From assembly GCF_030813695.1 (NCBI RefSeq), contig NZ_JAUSVA010000002.1, forward strand, positions 6,719,501-6,783,500: a DNA stretch of 64,000 nt. The letters run 5' to 3'. Below, one piece after another: positions 45,701-55,200 of this stretch. Both the position numbers and the translations under genes were made by a program. The notes below the pieces were generated by a model. The model did no database searches. It had not been told where the DNA came from and worked only from the letters and a program-made list of their open reading frames with translations. The stretch's first letter is position 1, and each line of letters begins with the position of its first letter. Source of the DNA: Kitasatospora herbaricolor (lineage in GTDB: Bacteria; Actinomycetota; Actinomycetes; Streptomycetales; Streptomycetaceae).

Positions 45701-48700
45701 GCCGACGGGGCCCGCACCGACCTCACCGTCATCCACGCCGAGGACCTGTACGAGCGCGCCACCGCCCGGCTGTTCGGGGCCCGCCTGCTGCGGGTCCTGG
45801 AGCAGGCGCTGGCGGCGCCGGACCGCCCGGTCTCCCGGATCGAGCTGACGGCCGCCCAGGAGCGGCGGGGCCTGGCGGGCGAGTGGAACGCCACCGCGCT
45901 GGAGGTCCGCGAGGGCACCCTGCTCACCCGGATCGCCGAGCGCACCGCCGCCACCCCCGACGCCGTCGCGGTGGTCTTCGAGGGCACCGGGCTGACCTAC
46001 CGCGAGCTGGACGAGCGGGCCGGGCGCCTCGCCCGGGTGCTCGCCGGCGCCGGCGCCGCGCCGGACCGCCTGGTCGCCGTCGCGGTGCCCCGCTCGGCCG
46101 AGCTGATGGTGGCGTTGCTCGCCGTCCTCAAGTCCGGCGCCGGCTACCTGCCGCTGGACACCGAGTACCCGGCGGAGCGGCTGACGGCCATGCTGGAGGA
46201 CGCCGCCCCGGTCTGCGTGCTGACCACCGACGGGCAGGCCGGCGCCCTGCCCCGGGTGCCCGGGGTGCCGGTCCTCACCGTGGACGCCGACGGCCCGCAG
46301 ACCGAGCCGGCCGCCCCCGGCCCCGACCACGCCGCGTACGTCATCTTCACCTCCGGCTCCACCGGCCGCCCCAAGGGTGTCGTGGTCACCCACCGGGCGA
46401 TCGTGAACCGGCTCGACTGGATGCGCGAGGTCTACGGCATCACCGCGCAGGACCGCGTCCTGCAGAAGACCCCGGCCAGCTTCGACGTCTCGGTCTGGGA
46501 GTTCTTCCTGCCGCTGGTGACCGGCGCCGCGGTGGTCCTGGCCCGCCCCGGCGGGCACCGCGAGCCCGAGTACCTGGCCGAGCTCGCCGACCGGGGCTCC
46601 GTCACCACCTGCCACTTCGTGCCGTCCATGCTCACCGCCTTCACCGGCGCGGCCGAGCAGGACGACGCGGTCCGCCGGGCCTTCGCCGGGGTGCGCCGGG
46701 TGTTCTGCTCCGGCGAGGCGCTGCCCGCCGCCGCCGTGGACCGGTTCGCCGCGCTGTGGCCGCAGATCGAGCTGCACAACCTGTACGGGCCGACCGAGGC
46801 CGCGGTCGACGTCACCTACCACCGCGCGTGGGCCGGCTCCGGCGTGGTGCCGATCGGCCGCCCGGTCTGGAACACCCGGCTGTACGTGCTGGACGCCCGG
46901 CTGCGGCAGGTGCCGGTCGGGGTGCCCGGTGAGCTGTACCTGGCCGGCGTCCAGCTGGCCCGCGGCTACCTCGGCCGCCCCGGCCTGACCGCCGGTCGCT
47001 TCGTCGCGGACCCGTTCGCGACCGACGGCTCCCGGCTGTACCGCACCGGCGACCTGGTGCGCCGCCGGGTCGACGGCGAGATCGAGTACCTCGGACGCAC
47101 CGACGACCAGGTGAAGGTCCGCGGGTTCCGGATCGAGCTCGGCGAGGTGGAGTCGGCGCTCGCCTCCGTGCCCGGCGTCGGCCGGGCCGCGGTCACGGCC
47201 CGGGCGCTGACCGAGGGCGGCGCCCGCCAGCTGCTCGGCTACGTCGTCCCGCGGGCCGGTGCCTCGGTCGGCGCCGAGGCGGTGCGCGCCGCGGTGGCCG
47301 CGGTGCTGCCCGAGCACATGGTGCCGGCCGTGGTGACGGTGCTGGACGCGCTGCCGCTGAGCGTCAACGGCAAGCTCGACCGCAAGGCGCTGCCGGCCCC
47401 CGGCCGCCGCGCGGAGCCGGCCGCCGGGGCCGCCGGGCACTCCCCGGGCCGCGCGCTGGCCAGGGTCTTCGCCGAGGTGCTCGGGCTGCCCGAAGTCGGC
47501 GAGGAGGAGAACTTCTTCGCCCTGGGCGGCGACAGCATCGTCTCCATCCAGCTGGTCAGCCGGGCCCGCAGGGCGGGCTTCGACGTGGCCGCGAAGGACA
47601 TCTTCCAGCACCCCACCCCGGCCGCGCTGGCCGCCGCCAAGGGCCTGTCGTCCCCGTCCGCCACCGCCCCGGCGGCCGCCGCCGCGCCCGTCCCGGTGGA
47701 CGGCGAACTGCCCGCGCTGCCGGTGGTGCACTGGCTGCGCGAGCGCGGCGGGCCGGTGGACCGGTTCAACCAGTCCGTGCTGGTGACCGTCCCCGGCGAC
47801 CTGCGCGAGCAGCCGCTGCGCGAGGCGCTGGCCGCGCTGGCCGGCAACCACCCGGCCCTGCGGCTGCGGCTGGACCGCACCGACGGCCTGTGGACCCAGG
47901 AGATCCTGCCCGCCGGCCGGGCACCCGCCGTCACCGACCCGGCCACCCTGCGCCGGGTCGACGCCGGGGGAGCCGGCCTCACCGCCCTGCTCACCCGGGA
48001 GGCCGACGCGGCGGCCGCCGCCCTCGACCCGGCGAGCGGCCGGGTGCTGCGCGCCGTCTGGTTCGACGCCGGCCCCGGCCAGGACGGCCGGCTGCTGCTG
48101 ACCGTCCACCACCTCGCCGTGGACGGCGTCTCCTGGCGGGCCCTGCTGCCCGGCCTCGCCACCGCGTACGCCGCGCTGGCCCGCGGCGCCCGCCCGGCCC
48201 TCGAACCGGAGGCGCACACCCTGCGCGCCTGGTCCGAGCGGCTGCTGGCGCACGCCCAGGAGCGTTCCCGGGTCGCCGAGACGGCGTACTGGCGGGACGC
48301 CCTGGCCGGCCCGGCCGGGCCGCTCGCCGCGCTGGCCGCCGACCCGGCGCGGGACACCGTCGCCACCGTCCGCACCCTGCGCCGCACCCTGCCCGCCGAC
48401 CGGACGGCGCCGCTGCTGGCGGACGTCCCGAAGGCCTTCGGCGCCGGCGTCGACGACGTGCTGCTGGCCGGCCTCGCCCTCGGCGTCGCCACCGCCCGCC
48501 CGGGTGCCGCGCCCGCCGTCCAGGTCGACCTGGAGGGGCACGGCCGCGGCGGCGCCGGCGGCTTCGCCCCCGACCTCGCCCGCACGGTGGGCTGGTTCAC
48601 CACCGTGCACCCCGTCCGGCTGGACCTCGCGGGCCTCGACCCGGCGGCCGCGCTGGCCGGCGGCGAGGCCGCCGGCCAGGTGCTGAAGCAGGTCAAGGAG

Positions 48701-49198
48701 CAACTGCGGGCCGCCCCCGACCGGGGCCTCGGGCACGGCCTGCTGCGGCACCTCAACCCGCAGACCGCGGCCGTGCTGGCCGGCGCGCCGCGCTCACCGG
48801 TGCTCTTCAACTACCGGGGGCGCACCGACGGGCCCGCCGGCCCGCTCGGCGGCTGGCCGCTCGCCCCGCAGGCCGAGCGCGACGCCGTCGCGGCGGGCGC
48901 CGGCCCGGACCCGGCGATGGCGGCCGGCTACCCGCTGGAGATCGACGCGGTGGTGCGGGCCGACGCCGACGGGCGGCCCGAGCTCGCCGTCGGGTGGAGC
49001 TGGCCGCAGGCCCTGCTCACCGAGGCCGAGGTCGCGGCGCTCGCCGACGCCTGGTTCGCCGCCCTGGACGCCCTGGCCCGGCACACCGCGGGCGGTCGGG
49101 CCGGCGGGGTCACCCCGTCCGACCTGAGCCTCGTCTCGCTGAAGCAGGCCCAGATCGACCGGCTGGAGTCCCGGCTGCGCGGGCGCCGCCGCCGATGA
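36725..49198 (+). CDS. Siderophore NRPS, modules 1-3 (C-A-T-E, C-A-T, C-A-T-E)
   Basis: 4157 residues from ATG 36725 (GGAAGGG upstream). Module 1: a C domain close to EntF (FHHLVIDG near 152), A1 with specificity residues read as D-V-W-H-F-S-L-V-D (serine code), carrier Ser1012 in LGGDSIS, and an E domain (HHLAVDGVSWR from 1198). Module 2: C (HHIVMDG near 1690), A2 with residues D-S-E-D-L-G-F-V-D (no confident assignment, hydroxyornithine-like clade) and carrier Ser2548. Module 3: C (HHIAGDE near 2730), A3 read as D-V-W-H-F-S-L-V-D (serine), carrier Ser3604, and E (HHLAVDG near 3795). It predicts aryl-D-Ser, residue X, D-Ser. It passes the chain to the NRPS starting at 49267, with which it overlaps or nearly abuts. 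Confidence 0.93.
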   Translation: MPDADTTMTQAERNAPQELTAAQEGVLAAQRIDPENPAYNVGQYVEIDGPFDPELLEAALRRTLAEAEGLHVRLAELDGRTVQIPTGFDPDGWQLPRLDTRGAADPVAAATDLVRGQLAVPTELDGDPAAPLTGALLVRTGERSHLWFQWFHHLVIDGYGVALFSRRVAEVYSALAAGAEPPASPFRPVSVLVEAERAYLASDRAGADRAHWQDRFADRPAVVGLTERTAQAGPTGLRRRVELTAADSAAVLAAARAARATWGEAATAALAAYLHRMTGTGDAVLGMHFMARHAPGTLRVPGMAVNILPVRVPVTGADTFDTLLRRAVGELKATRRHQLHRGEEIRRELGLVGGDDRLHGPLLNLKPFDLDLDFAGSPGRTVNLASGPVEDLALSVTKTPDDRLVLEFDANPALYTESELAGHAERCGGLLARLAAHPERPLAELRLLADAELDAVLHGWNDTAREVREGTLVSRIAERAAATPDATAVVADGRALTYRALAERSDALARTLRAAGAGPDRVVGVAVPRSAELMVALLGVLKSGAAYLPLDADYPVERLAQMVEDAAPVRVVTVPELLERLPGAARAVAVTVDDAAAAATAAAGAGPDVELPAVAPDHAAYVIYTSGSTGRPKGVVVTHRAIVNRLAWMQHAYRLGADDRVLQKTPASFDVSVWEFFWALCEGAAVVLARPEGHKDPAYLSALIAEERVTTLHFVPSMLRAFLEDGSVAERCAGLRRAFCSGEALPGDVVDRWYATLPAVPLHNLYGPTEAAVDVTHHRTEPAAGVVPIGRPVWNTRLYVLDAALRPAPVGVPGELYLAGVQLARGYLGRPGLTAERFVADPFAADGSRLYRTGDLVRWAADGSVEYLGRTDDQVKVRGFRIELGEIEAALEARPEVLQAAVTARELTPGGARQLVGYVVPAPADPEALRTALARTLPEHMVPAVLVGLDALPLSLNGKLDRKALPAPTPAGDGGRAPRTEAERVLAGLVAEVLGLPEVGVDDNFFSLGGDSISAIQLGSRARRAGFAITPRVVFERRTVARIAAVAEGLRPADRPAVAAVAAVGTLPATPVGAWLRSRGGPVARFSQHTVLTVPAGLDRARLTAALDTLTDHHDALRLRLHVAADGGWTQEVRPAGSAPAAARLRRIAVAADQLHTAAAEQREAAADRLDPEQGVVLQAVHLDAGPDTPGLLVLAAHHLAVDGVSWRILLPDLRAAYEGRALDPVTTPLRAWALGLAEAAVGDAVRAELPLWQAVLADGAGPLLGDRPLDPARDTAATTRRLRLTLPAGRTAPLLGAVPAAHRAGVDHVLLTGLALALVGRRRARLGADARADLLLRLEGHGREDHLVPGADTTRTAGWLTSEFPARLDLSGVDLEDALAGGPAAGRALALVKEQLRALPNAGAGYGLLRHLDPVSGPALADADAPQLLFNYLGRFTATGDAWTAAPEAGDAVAAGADDALPAAHALEVGAFVHDGPHGAELTVNLSWPQGVLAEDAVRALAERWFEALDALARYAAAPGAGGLTPSDVPLAAVTQSELDRLAAEHPGTGDVLPLSPLQDGLLFHALYQREDGADDLYTSLTSLDLRGPLDRAALVRAVDAVVNRHTALRAGFVGAGLRRPLQLVADRVAVPWTEHDLTAVPAADRAAGIGRIEDEEASRRFDLARPPLVRCALVTLGAEHHRLVLTRHHIVMDGWSTPVLLRELIAAYGDGEAAALPAAAPYADHLAWLAGRDAAADTAAWRRALAGLEAPTLLADSLGTPASGPAAAGRQLDLPIPAELSAVLTATAREHGLTLNTLVQGAWAILLGRLTGRTDVVFGATVSGRPGDLPGVESMVGLFSNTVPVRFEPSDEEPVAAALARLQTQQSALLDHQYLGLADIQALAGHGTLFDTLLVFENYPVDPDRLSARGLRVAGIGNRGATHYPLTVLTLPGEAPQLTVEYRPDVFTAEQAGAVGTRLLRLLTAIATAQATPVGALEVLSAEERATVLRTWNDTARPVPAGTVVDAFAARVAATPGDTAVVFGEQRLDYAELAARVDRTARHLAALGAGPGRTVGLALPRSADLVAALLGVLASGAAYLPIDLDHPDERIALMLQDADPLLTLSTPEVAGRHPVLAGHGLGVVTLAELGSLDAEPVRPHADDLAYVIHTSGSTGRPKGVQVPHRGLANMLEHHGNTVFARAVAAAGGRRLRAAHTASFSFDSSWEQLLWLIGGHELHVYGEDLRRDPQALVARLLADRIDTLDVTPSFGRQLVEWGLLDSAEHRPLLFLVGGEAVDEALWTRIRETEGVLGHNFYGPTEYTVDTLGAALDESPTPFVGRPIGNTRVYVLDARLRPVPAGVPGELYIAGPGLARGYGNRPALTASRFVADPFAGDGSRMYRSGDLVRHRADGSLDYLGRDDDQVKIRGFRVEPGEVEAALAALPGVARAAVLARPAATGVKRLIGWVVPAPGAVADPALLRKALADALPEYMVPAAIVPLDALPLNVNGKLDRQALPEPEAAAFAAPAGRAPRDEREAVLCGVYADVLGLPAVGVDDDFFALGGHSLLATRVIGRVRAALGVDAAVRDLFETRTPAAFAARLAGAAAGRPGPSARPRPDLVPLSAAQARLWFLYRLEGPSTAYTIPCAVRIDGALDQDALRAAFGDVLARHEALRTVFPDHEGRPYQRILDPEAAGAPFTVEEVTVQRLDTAAAAAGAYAFELAEEIPVRATLLTAGPTRHVLSLALHHIAGDEWSEGVLLRDLDHAYAARLAGAAPVFAPLPLQYADHALWQGELLAGQDGPAAGQSAYWTRRLDALPAELNLPTDRARPAEASGRGGQVRLRLPDELHQDLRGYARRTGATPFMVTQAAAALLLGGLAGTTDVAIGTPVAGRSDEVLEPVVGFFVNTLVLRHDLAAEGNAGDLSFDDLVARSRETVLGALAHQDLPFDRLVEIVNPERSLGRHPLFQVMVQHRREAGGLDGLFGARTALLPDPVHAARFDLAFTFVESADGARTDLTVIHAEDLYERATARLFGARLLRVLEQALAAPDRPVSRIELTAAQERRGLAGEWNATALEVREGTLLTRIAERTAATPDAVAVVFEGTGLTYRELDERAGRLARVLAGAGAAPDRLVAVAVPRSAELMVALLAVLKSGAGYLPLDTEYPAERLTAMLEDAAPVCVLTTDGQAGALPRVPGVPVLTVDADGPQTEPAAPGPDHAAYVIFTSGSTGRPKGVVVTHRAIVNRLDWMREVYGITAQDRVLQKTPASFDVSVWEFFLPLVTGAAVVLARPGGHREPEYLAELADRGSVTTCHFVPSMLTAFTGAAEQDDAVRRAFAGVRRVFCSGEALPAAAVDRFAALWPQIELHNLYGPTEAAVDVTYHRAWAGSGVVPIGRPVWNTRLYVLDARLRQVPVGVPGELYLAGVQLARGYLGRPGLTAGRFVADPFATDGSRLYRTGDLVRRRVDGEIEYLGRTDDQVKVRGFRIELGEVESALASVPGVGRAAVTARALTEGGARQLLGYVVPRAGASVGAEAVRAAVAAVLPEHMVPAVVTVLDALPLSVNGKLDRKALPAPGRRAEPAAGAAGHSPGRALARVFAEVLGLPEVGEEENFFALGGDSIVSIQLVSRARRAGFDVAAKDIFQHPTPAALAAAKGLSSPSATAPAAAAAPVPVDGELPALPVVHWLRERGGPVDRFNQSVLVTVPGDLREQPLREALAALAGNHPALRLRLDRTDGLWTQEILPAGRAPAVTDPATLRRVDAGGAGLTALLTREADAAAAALDPASGRVLRAVWFDAGPGQDGRLLLTVHHLAVDGVSWRALLPGLATAYAALARGARPALEPEAHTLRAWSERLLAHAQERSRVAETAYWRDALAGPAGPLAALAADPARDTVATVRTLRRTLPADRTAPLLADVPKAFGAGVDDVLLAGLALGVATARPGAAPAVQVDLEGHGRGGAGGFAPDLARTVGWFTTVHPVRLDLAGLDPAAALAGGEAAGQVLKQVKEQLRAAPDRGLGHGLLRHLNPQTAAVLAGAPRSPVLFNYRGRTDGPAGPLGGWPLAPQAERDAVAAGAGPDPAMAAGYPLEIDAVVRADADGRPELAVGWSWPQALLTEAEVAALADAWFAALDALARHTAGGRAGGVTPSDLSLVSLKQAQIDRLESRLRGRRRR

Positions 49199-49266
49199 CC
49201 GCCGCCGGACACCTCCCCGACCCGACCGACCACCTCCCCACCACCCCCAGGACCGAGAAGACCGTG

Positions 49267-52200
49267 ATGAACGACTCCACCGCCCCGATCGACGACTCCC
49301 AGCCCGAGGGCCCGGCCGCGTCGGCCCTGGAGGACGTCTACCCGCTCTCCTCGCTCCAGGAGGGGCTGCTCTTCCACGCCCTGTACGACCAGGACGCCCG
49401 CGACGTCTACGTCGTCCAGTCGTACCTGGACCTGTCCGGCCCGGTCGTGACGGCACGGCTGGCCGCCGCCGTGGACGCGCTGCTCGCCCGGCACGCCAAC
49501 CTGCGGGCCGGCTTCTGGTACGAGGACCCGGAGGCGGTCGTCCAGTTCGTCCAGCGCACGGTGGAGACCCCGCTGCGCGAGGTCGACCTGACCGCGCAGG
49601 CCGGGCCGGCCCAGGACGCGGCGGTCGCCGCCGCCATGGACGAGGACCGGCACGCCCGCTTCGAGCTGGACACCCCGCCGCTGCTGCGCCTCGCCCTGCT
49701 GCGCCTGGACGCCGAGCGCTCCCGGCTCGTCGTCACCTGCCACCACCTGCTGCTGGACGGCTGGTCGATGCCGATCATCTTCCGCGAGCTGCTGGCGCTG
49801 TACGGCTCCGCCGGCGACCCGTCGGTGCTGCCCGCCGTCCGCCCGTACAAGGACCACCTGGCGCTGCTCGCCACCCGCGACACCGCCGCCGCCGAGGCGG
49901 CCTGGAGCGCCGCGCTGGCCGGCTTCGAGGAGGCCCACCCGGTGGCGCCCGGCGCAGCCACCGCCACCGCCGCCGAGCCCGGCCTGATCACCCGCTTCGC
50001 CGACGCGGAGCTGTCGGCCGGGATCGCCGCGGCCGCCCGCGGGCGCGGCCTGACCCTCGGCAACGTCGCCAACACCCTCTGGGGCGTCCTGGTGGGCTCG
50101 CTGACCGGCACCTCCGACGTGGTCTTCGGCACCACCGTCTCCGGCCGCCCGGACGACCTGCCGGGCGCCGAGTCGATGGTCGGCCTGTTCATCAACACGG
50201 TGCCGGTCCGGGTGCGGCTGCGGCCCGGCGCCACCCTGGCCGGCGCCGCCGCCGACGTGCAGCGCGAGCAGGCCGAGCTGCTGGCCCACCAGCACCTGGG
50301 CCTGGGCGCGATCCAGCGTCGCAGCGAGGTCGGCGGCAGCCTCTTCGACACCCTGCTGGTGGTGGAGAACTACCAGGGCGGCGGGGACGCGCTGCGCGAG
50401 GCGCTGGACAGCGCGCAGGGCCCGGCCGTCACGGGTCCGGCCGTCACGGGTCTGGGCGCCCGCGACGCCACCCACTACCCGCTCGGCCTGACCGTGCTGC
50501 CCGGCGCGGAGCTGCGGGTCGAGCTGGAGTACCGCCCCGACCTGTTCGAGCCGGCCGAGGCCGAGCGGCTGACCGACCGCTTCCTGGCCCTGCTCGCCAC
50601 CTTCGCCGCCGACCCGGACACCCCGCTGGCCCGCCTGGACCTGCTGGGTGCGGCCGAGCGCGCCGCCCTCCCGGCCGCCGTCGCCGGCCCGGTCGAGCCC
50701 GTCCCCGCGGGGACCGTGCACGACCTGTTCGCCGCCTCCGCGGCCCGCACCCCGGCCGCCGTCGCGCTGGTCGCCCCCGACCTGGCCGGGCGGAGCACCG
50801 AGCTGACCTTCGCCGCCCTGGCGGACGGCGTCGACCGGCTGGCCCGCCTGCTGCTCCGCCGCGGCCTCGGCGCCGAGCGGGTCGCCGCCCTGGCGCTGCC
50901 GCGCTCCGCCGAGTCGGTGACCGCGATCTTCGCCGTGCTCGCCGCCGGCGGCGCCTACCTGCCGCTGGACCTCGACCACCCGGACGAGCGCCTCGCCATG
51001 CTGCTCGACGACGTCCGCCCGGCAGTCGTGCTGACCACCCGTGAGGTGGCCGGGCGGCTGCCCGAGGTGCCCGGCGCCGTCACCCTGCTGCTGGACGACC
51101 CGGCGGTGGCGGCGGCGCTCACCGCCCTGCCCGGCGGCCCGCTCACCGACACCGAGCGCGGCGGGCCGGTGCACCCCGGCCAGGCCGCCTACGTCATCCA
51201 CACCTCCGGATCCACCGGCCGCCCGAAGGGCGTGCTGATCCCGCACGCCGGCCTCGCCAACCTGGCCCACGACCACCTCGGCGGCACCTTCGCCGAGGCC
51301 GCCGCCGGCCGCCGGCTGCGCGCCCTGAGCACCGCCTCGTTCGCCTTCGACTCCTCCTGGGACCAGCTGCTCTGGCTGGTCGGCGGCCACGAGCTGCACG
51401 TGCTCGGCGACAGCGAACGCCGGGACGCCGAGGCCGTGGTGGCGCACGTCCGGGAGCACCGGATCGACGTCCTGGACCTCACCCCCACCTACGCCCAGCA
51501 GCTCCTGGACAGCGGCCTGCTGGACGGTGCGCACCGCCCGTCGCTGCTGCTGCTCGGCGGCGAGGCGCTGCCCGAGGGCCTGTGGACCAGGCTGCGCGCC
51601 GAGCCCGGCCTGACCGTCCTGAACTACTACGGCCCGACCGAGTTCACCGTCGACGCGCTGCTCGCCGACCTCGCCGACAGCACCACGCCGAGCGTCGGCC
51701 GGCCGCTGCGCAACGGCCGCGCCTACGTCCTGGACCCGCTGCTGCGACCCGTCCCGGCCGGCGGGCGCGGCGAGCTGTACCTGGCCGGCGACCAGCTGGC
51801 CCGCGGCTACCTGGGCCGTCCGGGCCTGACCGCGGAGCGGTTCGTCGCCGACCCGTTCGTCGCCGACGGCATGGGGGCAGCCCCGGCCGAAGGCGGGGGG
51901 AGGATGTACCGCACCGGGGACCTGGTGCGCCGACGCGCCGACGGCACCCTGGACTACCTCGGCCGGATCGACGACCAGGTGAAGATCCGCGGCCACCGGA
52001 TCGAGCTCGGCGAGATCGAGGCGGCGCTCGCCGCCCTGCCCGGCGTCGCGCACAGCGCGGTGCTGGTCCGCTCCGGCGCCGTCAAGCGCGTCGTCGCGTA
52101 CGTGGTGCCGGCGGCCGGCGCGGTGCTCGACACCGAGGCCCTGCACCAGGCCCTCGCGGCCCGCCTGCCCGAGTACATGGTGCCCTCGGCCTACGCCGTG

Positions 52201-55200
52201 CTCGACGCGCTGCCGCTGACCGTGAACGGCAAGCTGGACCGGGCCGCGCTGCCCGAGGACGGGCTCGACTTCGCCGGCGCGACCGCCGGCCGGGCCGCCG
52301 CGACCGCGACCGAGGAACTGCTCTGCGAGCTGTACACGGAGGTCCTGGGCCTGCCCGCGACCGGCGCGGAGGACGACTTCTTCCGCCTCGGCGGCGACAG
52401 CATCTCCTCCATCCGGCTGATCGGCGCCGCCCGCGCCGAGGGCCTGGTCCTCAGCCCGCGCGACGTCTTCGAGCGCCGCACCCCCGCCGCCCTGGCCGCC
52501 CTCGCCGACGAGCGCGGCGCCGCCGGTCCGGCTCCCGCACCCGCCGAACTGCCGGCCGCCACCGAGGCCGAGCTGGCCGTGGTGCGGGCCGCCGCCCCCG
52601 AGCTGGAGATCGAGGACCTCTGGCCGGTCTCGCCCCTTCAGGAGGGCCTGCTCTTCGAGGCGGGCTACGACGACCAGGCGCTGGACGTCTACACCTCGCG
52701 CGACGTGGTCACGCTGACCGCCCGGGTGCCCGGCCCGGTCCTGCGCGCCGCCGTCGCCGCCGTCCTGGAGCGCCACCCCAACCTGCGGGTCGGCTTCCTC
52801 CAGGAGGGGCTGGAGCGCCCGGTGCAGTTCCTGCCGCGCGCGGTGGACGTGCCGCTGACCGAGATCGACCTCGGCGACCTGGCCCCGGCCGCCTTCGAGG
52901 CCGAGCTGGCCCGGCTGACCGAGCGGGAGGCCGCCACCCGGTTCGACCTGACCGCCCCGCCGCTGCTGCGCATGGTCTCGGTGCTCGCCCCCGGCGGCGG
53001 GCAGCGGATCCTGATCACCAACCACGCCCTGCTCTGGGACGGCTGGTCCGCCGGCCTCTTCCTGCAGGAGCTGCTGACCCACTGCGCCGGACAGCCGGCC
53101 CCCGCCCTCGGCCTGCCCTACCGGGACTTCCTGGGCTGGCTGGGCGCGCAGGACCAGGAGCAGGGCCGGGCGGCCTGGCGCGAGGCGCTGGCCGGGCTGG
53201 ACGAGCCCACCCTGCTGGCCCCGCAGGCCCGGGAGCGGGCCGCGCTGCTGCCGCAGGAGGTCACCGCCGGCATCTCGGCCGAGCTGACCGGGCGGATCGC
53301 CGCGTTCGCCCGCGAGCACGGCCTGACCCTGAACACCGTGCTGTCCGGCGCCTGGGGCCTGCTGCTGGCCGGCCTGACGGCCCGCGAGGACGTGGTGTTC
53401 GGCGCCACCGTCTCCGGCCGGCCGGCCGAGCTGGCCGGGATCGACGCCACCATCGGCATGTTCCTCAACACCGTGCCGGTCCGGGCCCGGCTGGACGGCT
53501 CCGAGAGCGTCGCCGCCTTCCTCGTCCGCCTCCAGGAGGAGCAGACTGCACTGCTGGCGCACCACCAGGTCAGCCTGGGCGAGATCCAGCGCGGCACCGG
53601 CTTCGGCCGTCTCTTCGACACCCTCCAGGTGCTCCGCAACACCCCGGCCGACCAGGGCGTGCGGGACCGGATCCGGGAGAGCCTGGGCGTGCAGCAGGTG
53701 GTGGACGTGGACGCCACGCACTTCCCGCTGATCTTCATCACCAATCCCGGCGAGGCGCTCTCCTTCGAGTGGAAGTTCCGCCCGGACGTCTTCGAGCGCG
53801 CCACCGTCGAGGAGCACGCCGAGCGGCTGGTGGCCCTGCTCGGCCAGCTCGTCGACCGCCCCGGCCTGCTGGTCCGCGAACTCGACGTGCTGACGGTGCG
53901 TGAGCGTGGGTTGGTGCTGGGGGAGTGGGCGGCGACGGCGCGGGAGTTGCCGGGGGCGTCGGTGGCGGATCTGCTGGCGGAGCGTGCGGCGTCGGTGCCG
54001 GGTGAGACGGCGTTGGTGTTCGGTGCGGCTTCGTGGACGTATGCGGAGCTGGATGCGCGGGTGAACCGGTTGGCGCGGTTGTTCGCGGCGCGTGGTGCGG
54101 GGCCGGAGCGGGTGGTGGCGCTGGGGTTGCCGCGGTCGTTGGAGATGGTGGCGGCGTTGTTCGCGGTGCTGCGGTCGGGGGCGGCGTACCTGCCGTTGGA
54201 GCTGGACTACCCGGTGGACCGGCTGGCGTTCATGGTGGAGGACACCGCGCCGGTCTGCCTGGTCACCGACTCCACCGCGGCCGCGCTGATGCCCGCGCAC
54301 CCTGCCACCCTGCTGCTCGACGCGGACACCGTCCGCGCGGAGCTGGCGGCGCTGCCCGCCACCCCGTACCGGGCCGGCTACTCGCCGGACGCGCCGGCGT
54401 ACGTGATCTTCACCTCGGGGTCGACGGGCCGGCCGAAGGGTGTGGTGACGCCGTACCGGGGTCTGACCAACATGCAGTTGAACCACCGGGAGGCGATCTT
54501 CGATCCGGTGGTGGCCTCGGCGGGCGGGCGGCGGCTGCGGATCGCGCACACCGTCTCGTTCTCCTTCGACATGTCCTGGGAGGAGCTGCTCTGGTTGGTC
54601 GAGGGCCACGAGGTGCACGTCCTCGACGAGGCGCTGCGCCGCGACGCCCAGGGCCTGGCGGACTACTGCGCCGAGCTGGAGGTCGACGTCGTCAACGTGA
54701 CGCCGTCCTACGCGCAGGCGCTGGTGGAGTGCGGTCTGCTGGACGAGGGGCGGCATCGTCCGGTGCTGGTGCTGCTGGGTGGTGAGGCGGTGGCGGAGAC
54801 GCTGTGGTCGAAGCTGCGGGACACCCCCGGGGTGCTGGGTTACAACCTGTACGGGCCGACCGAGTACACGATCAACACGCTGGGTGGCGGCACGCTGGAC
54901 TCGGCGACGGCGACGGTGGGCCGGCCGATCTGGAACACCCGTGCCCATGTGCTGGACGGCCACCTGCGTCCGGTGCCGGTCGGGGTGGCGGGCGAGTTGT
55001 ACGTCTCCGGGGTGGGTCTGGCGCGGGGTTATCTGAACCGGCCGGGTCTGACGGCGGAGCGGTTCGTGGCGGACCCGTTCGGTGAGCCCGGGGCGCGGAT
55101 GTACCGGACGGGTGACGTGGTGCGCTGGCGTCAGGACGGTCTGCTGGACTTCCTGGGCCGGGTGGACGACCAGGTGAAGATCCGCGGCTACCGCGTCGAG

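Noticed and set aside
47890..49194. In-frame upstream extension of the second NRPS frame into the end of the first NRPS gene
   Set aside because: It translates as Arg/Pro/Gly-rich nonsense while the other frame encodes a proper E domain; the real start is at 49195 or 49267.
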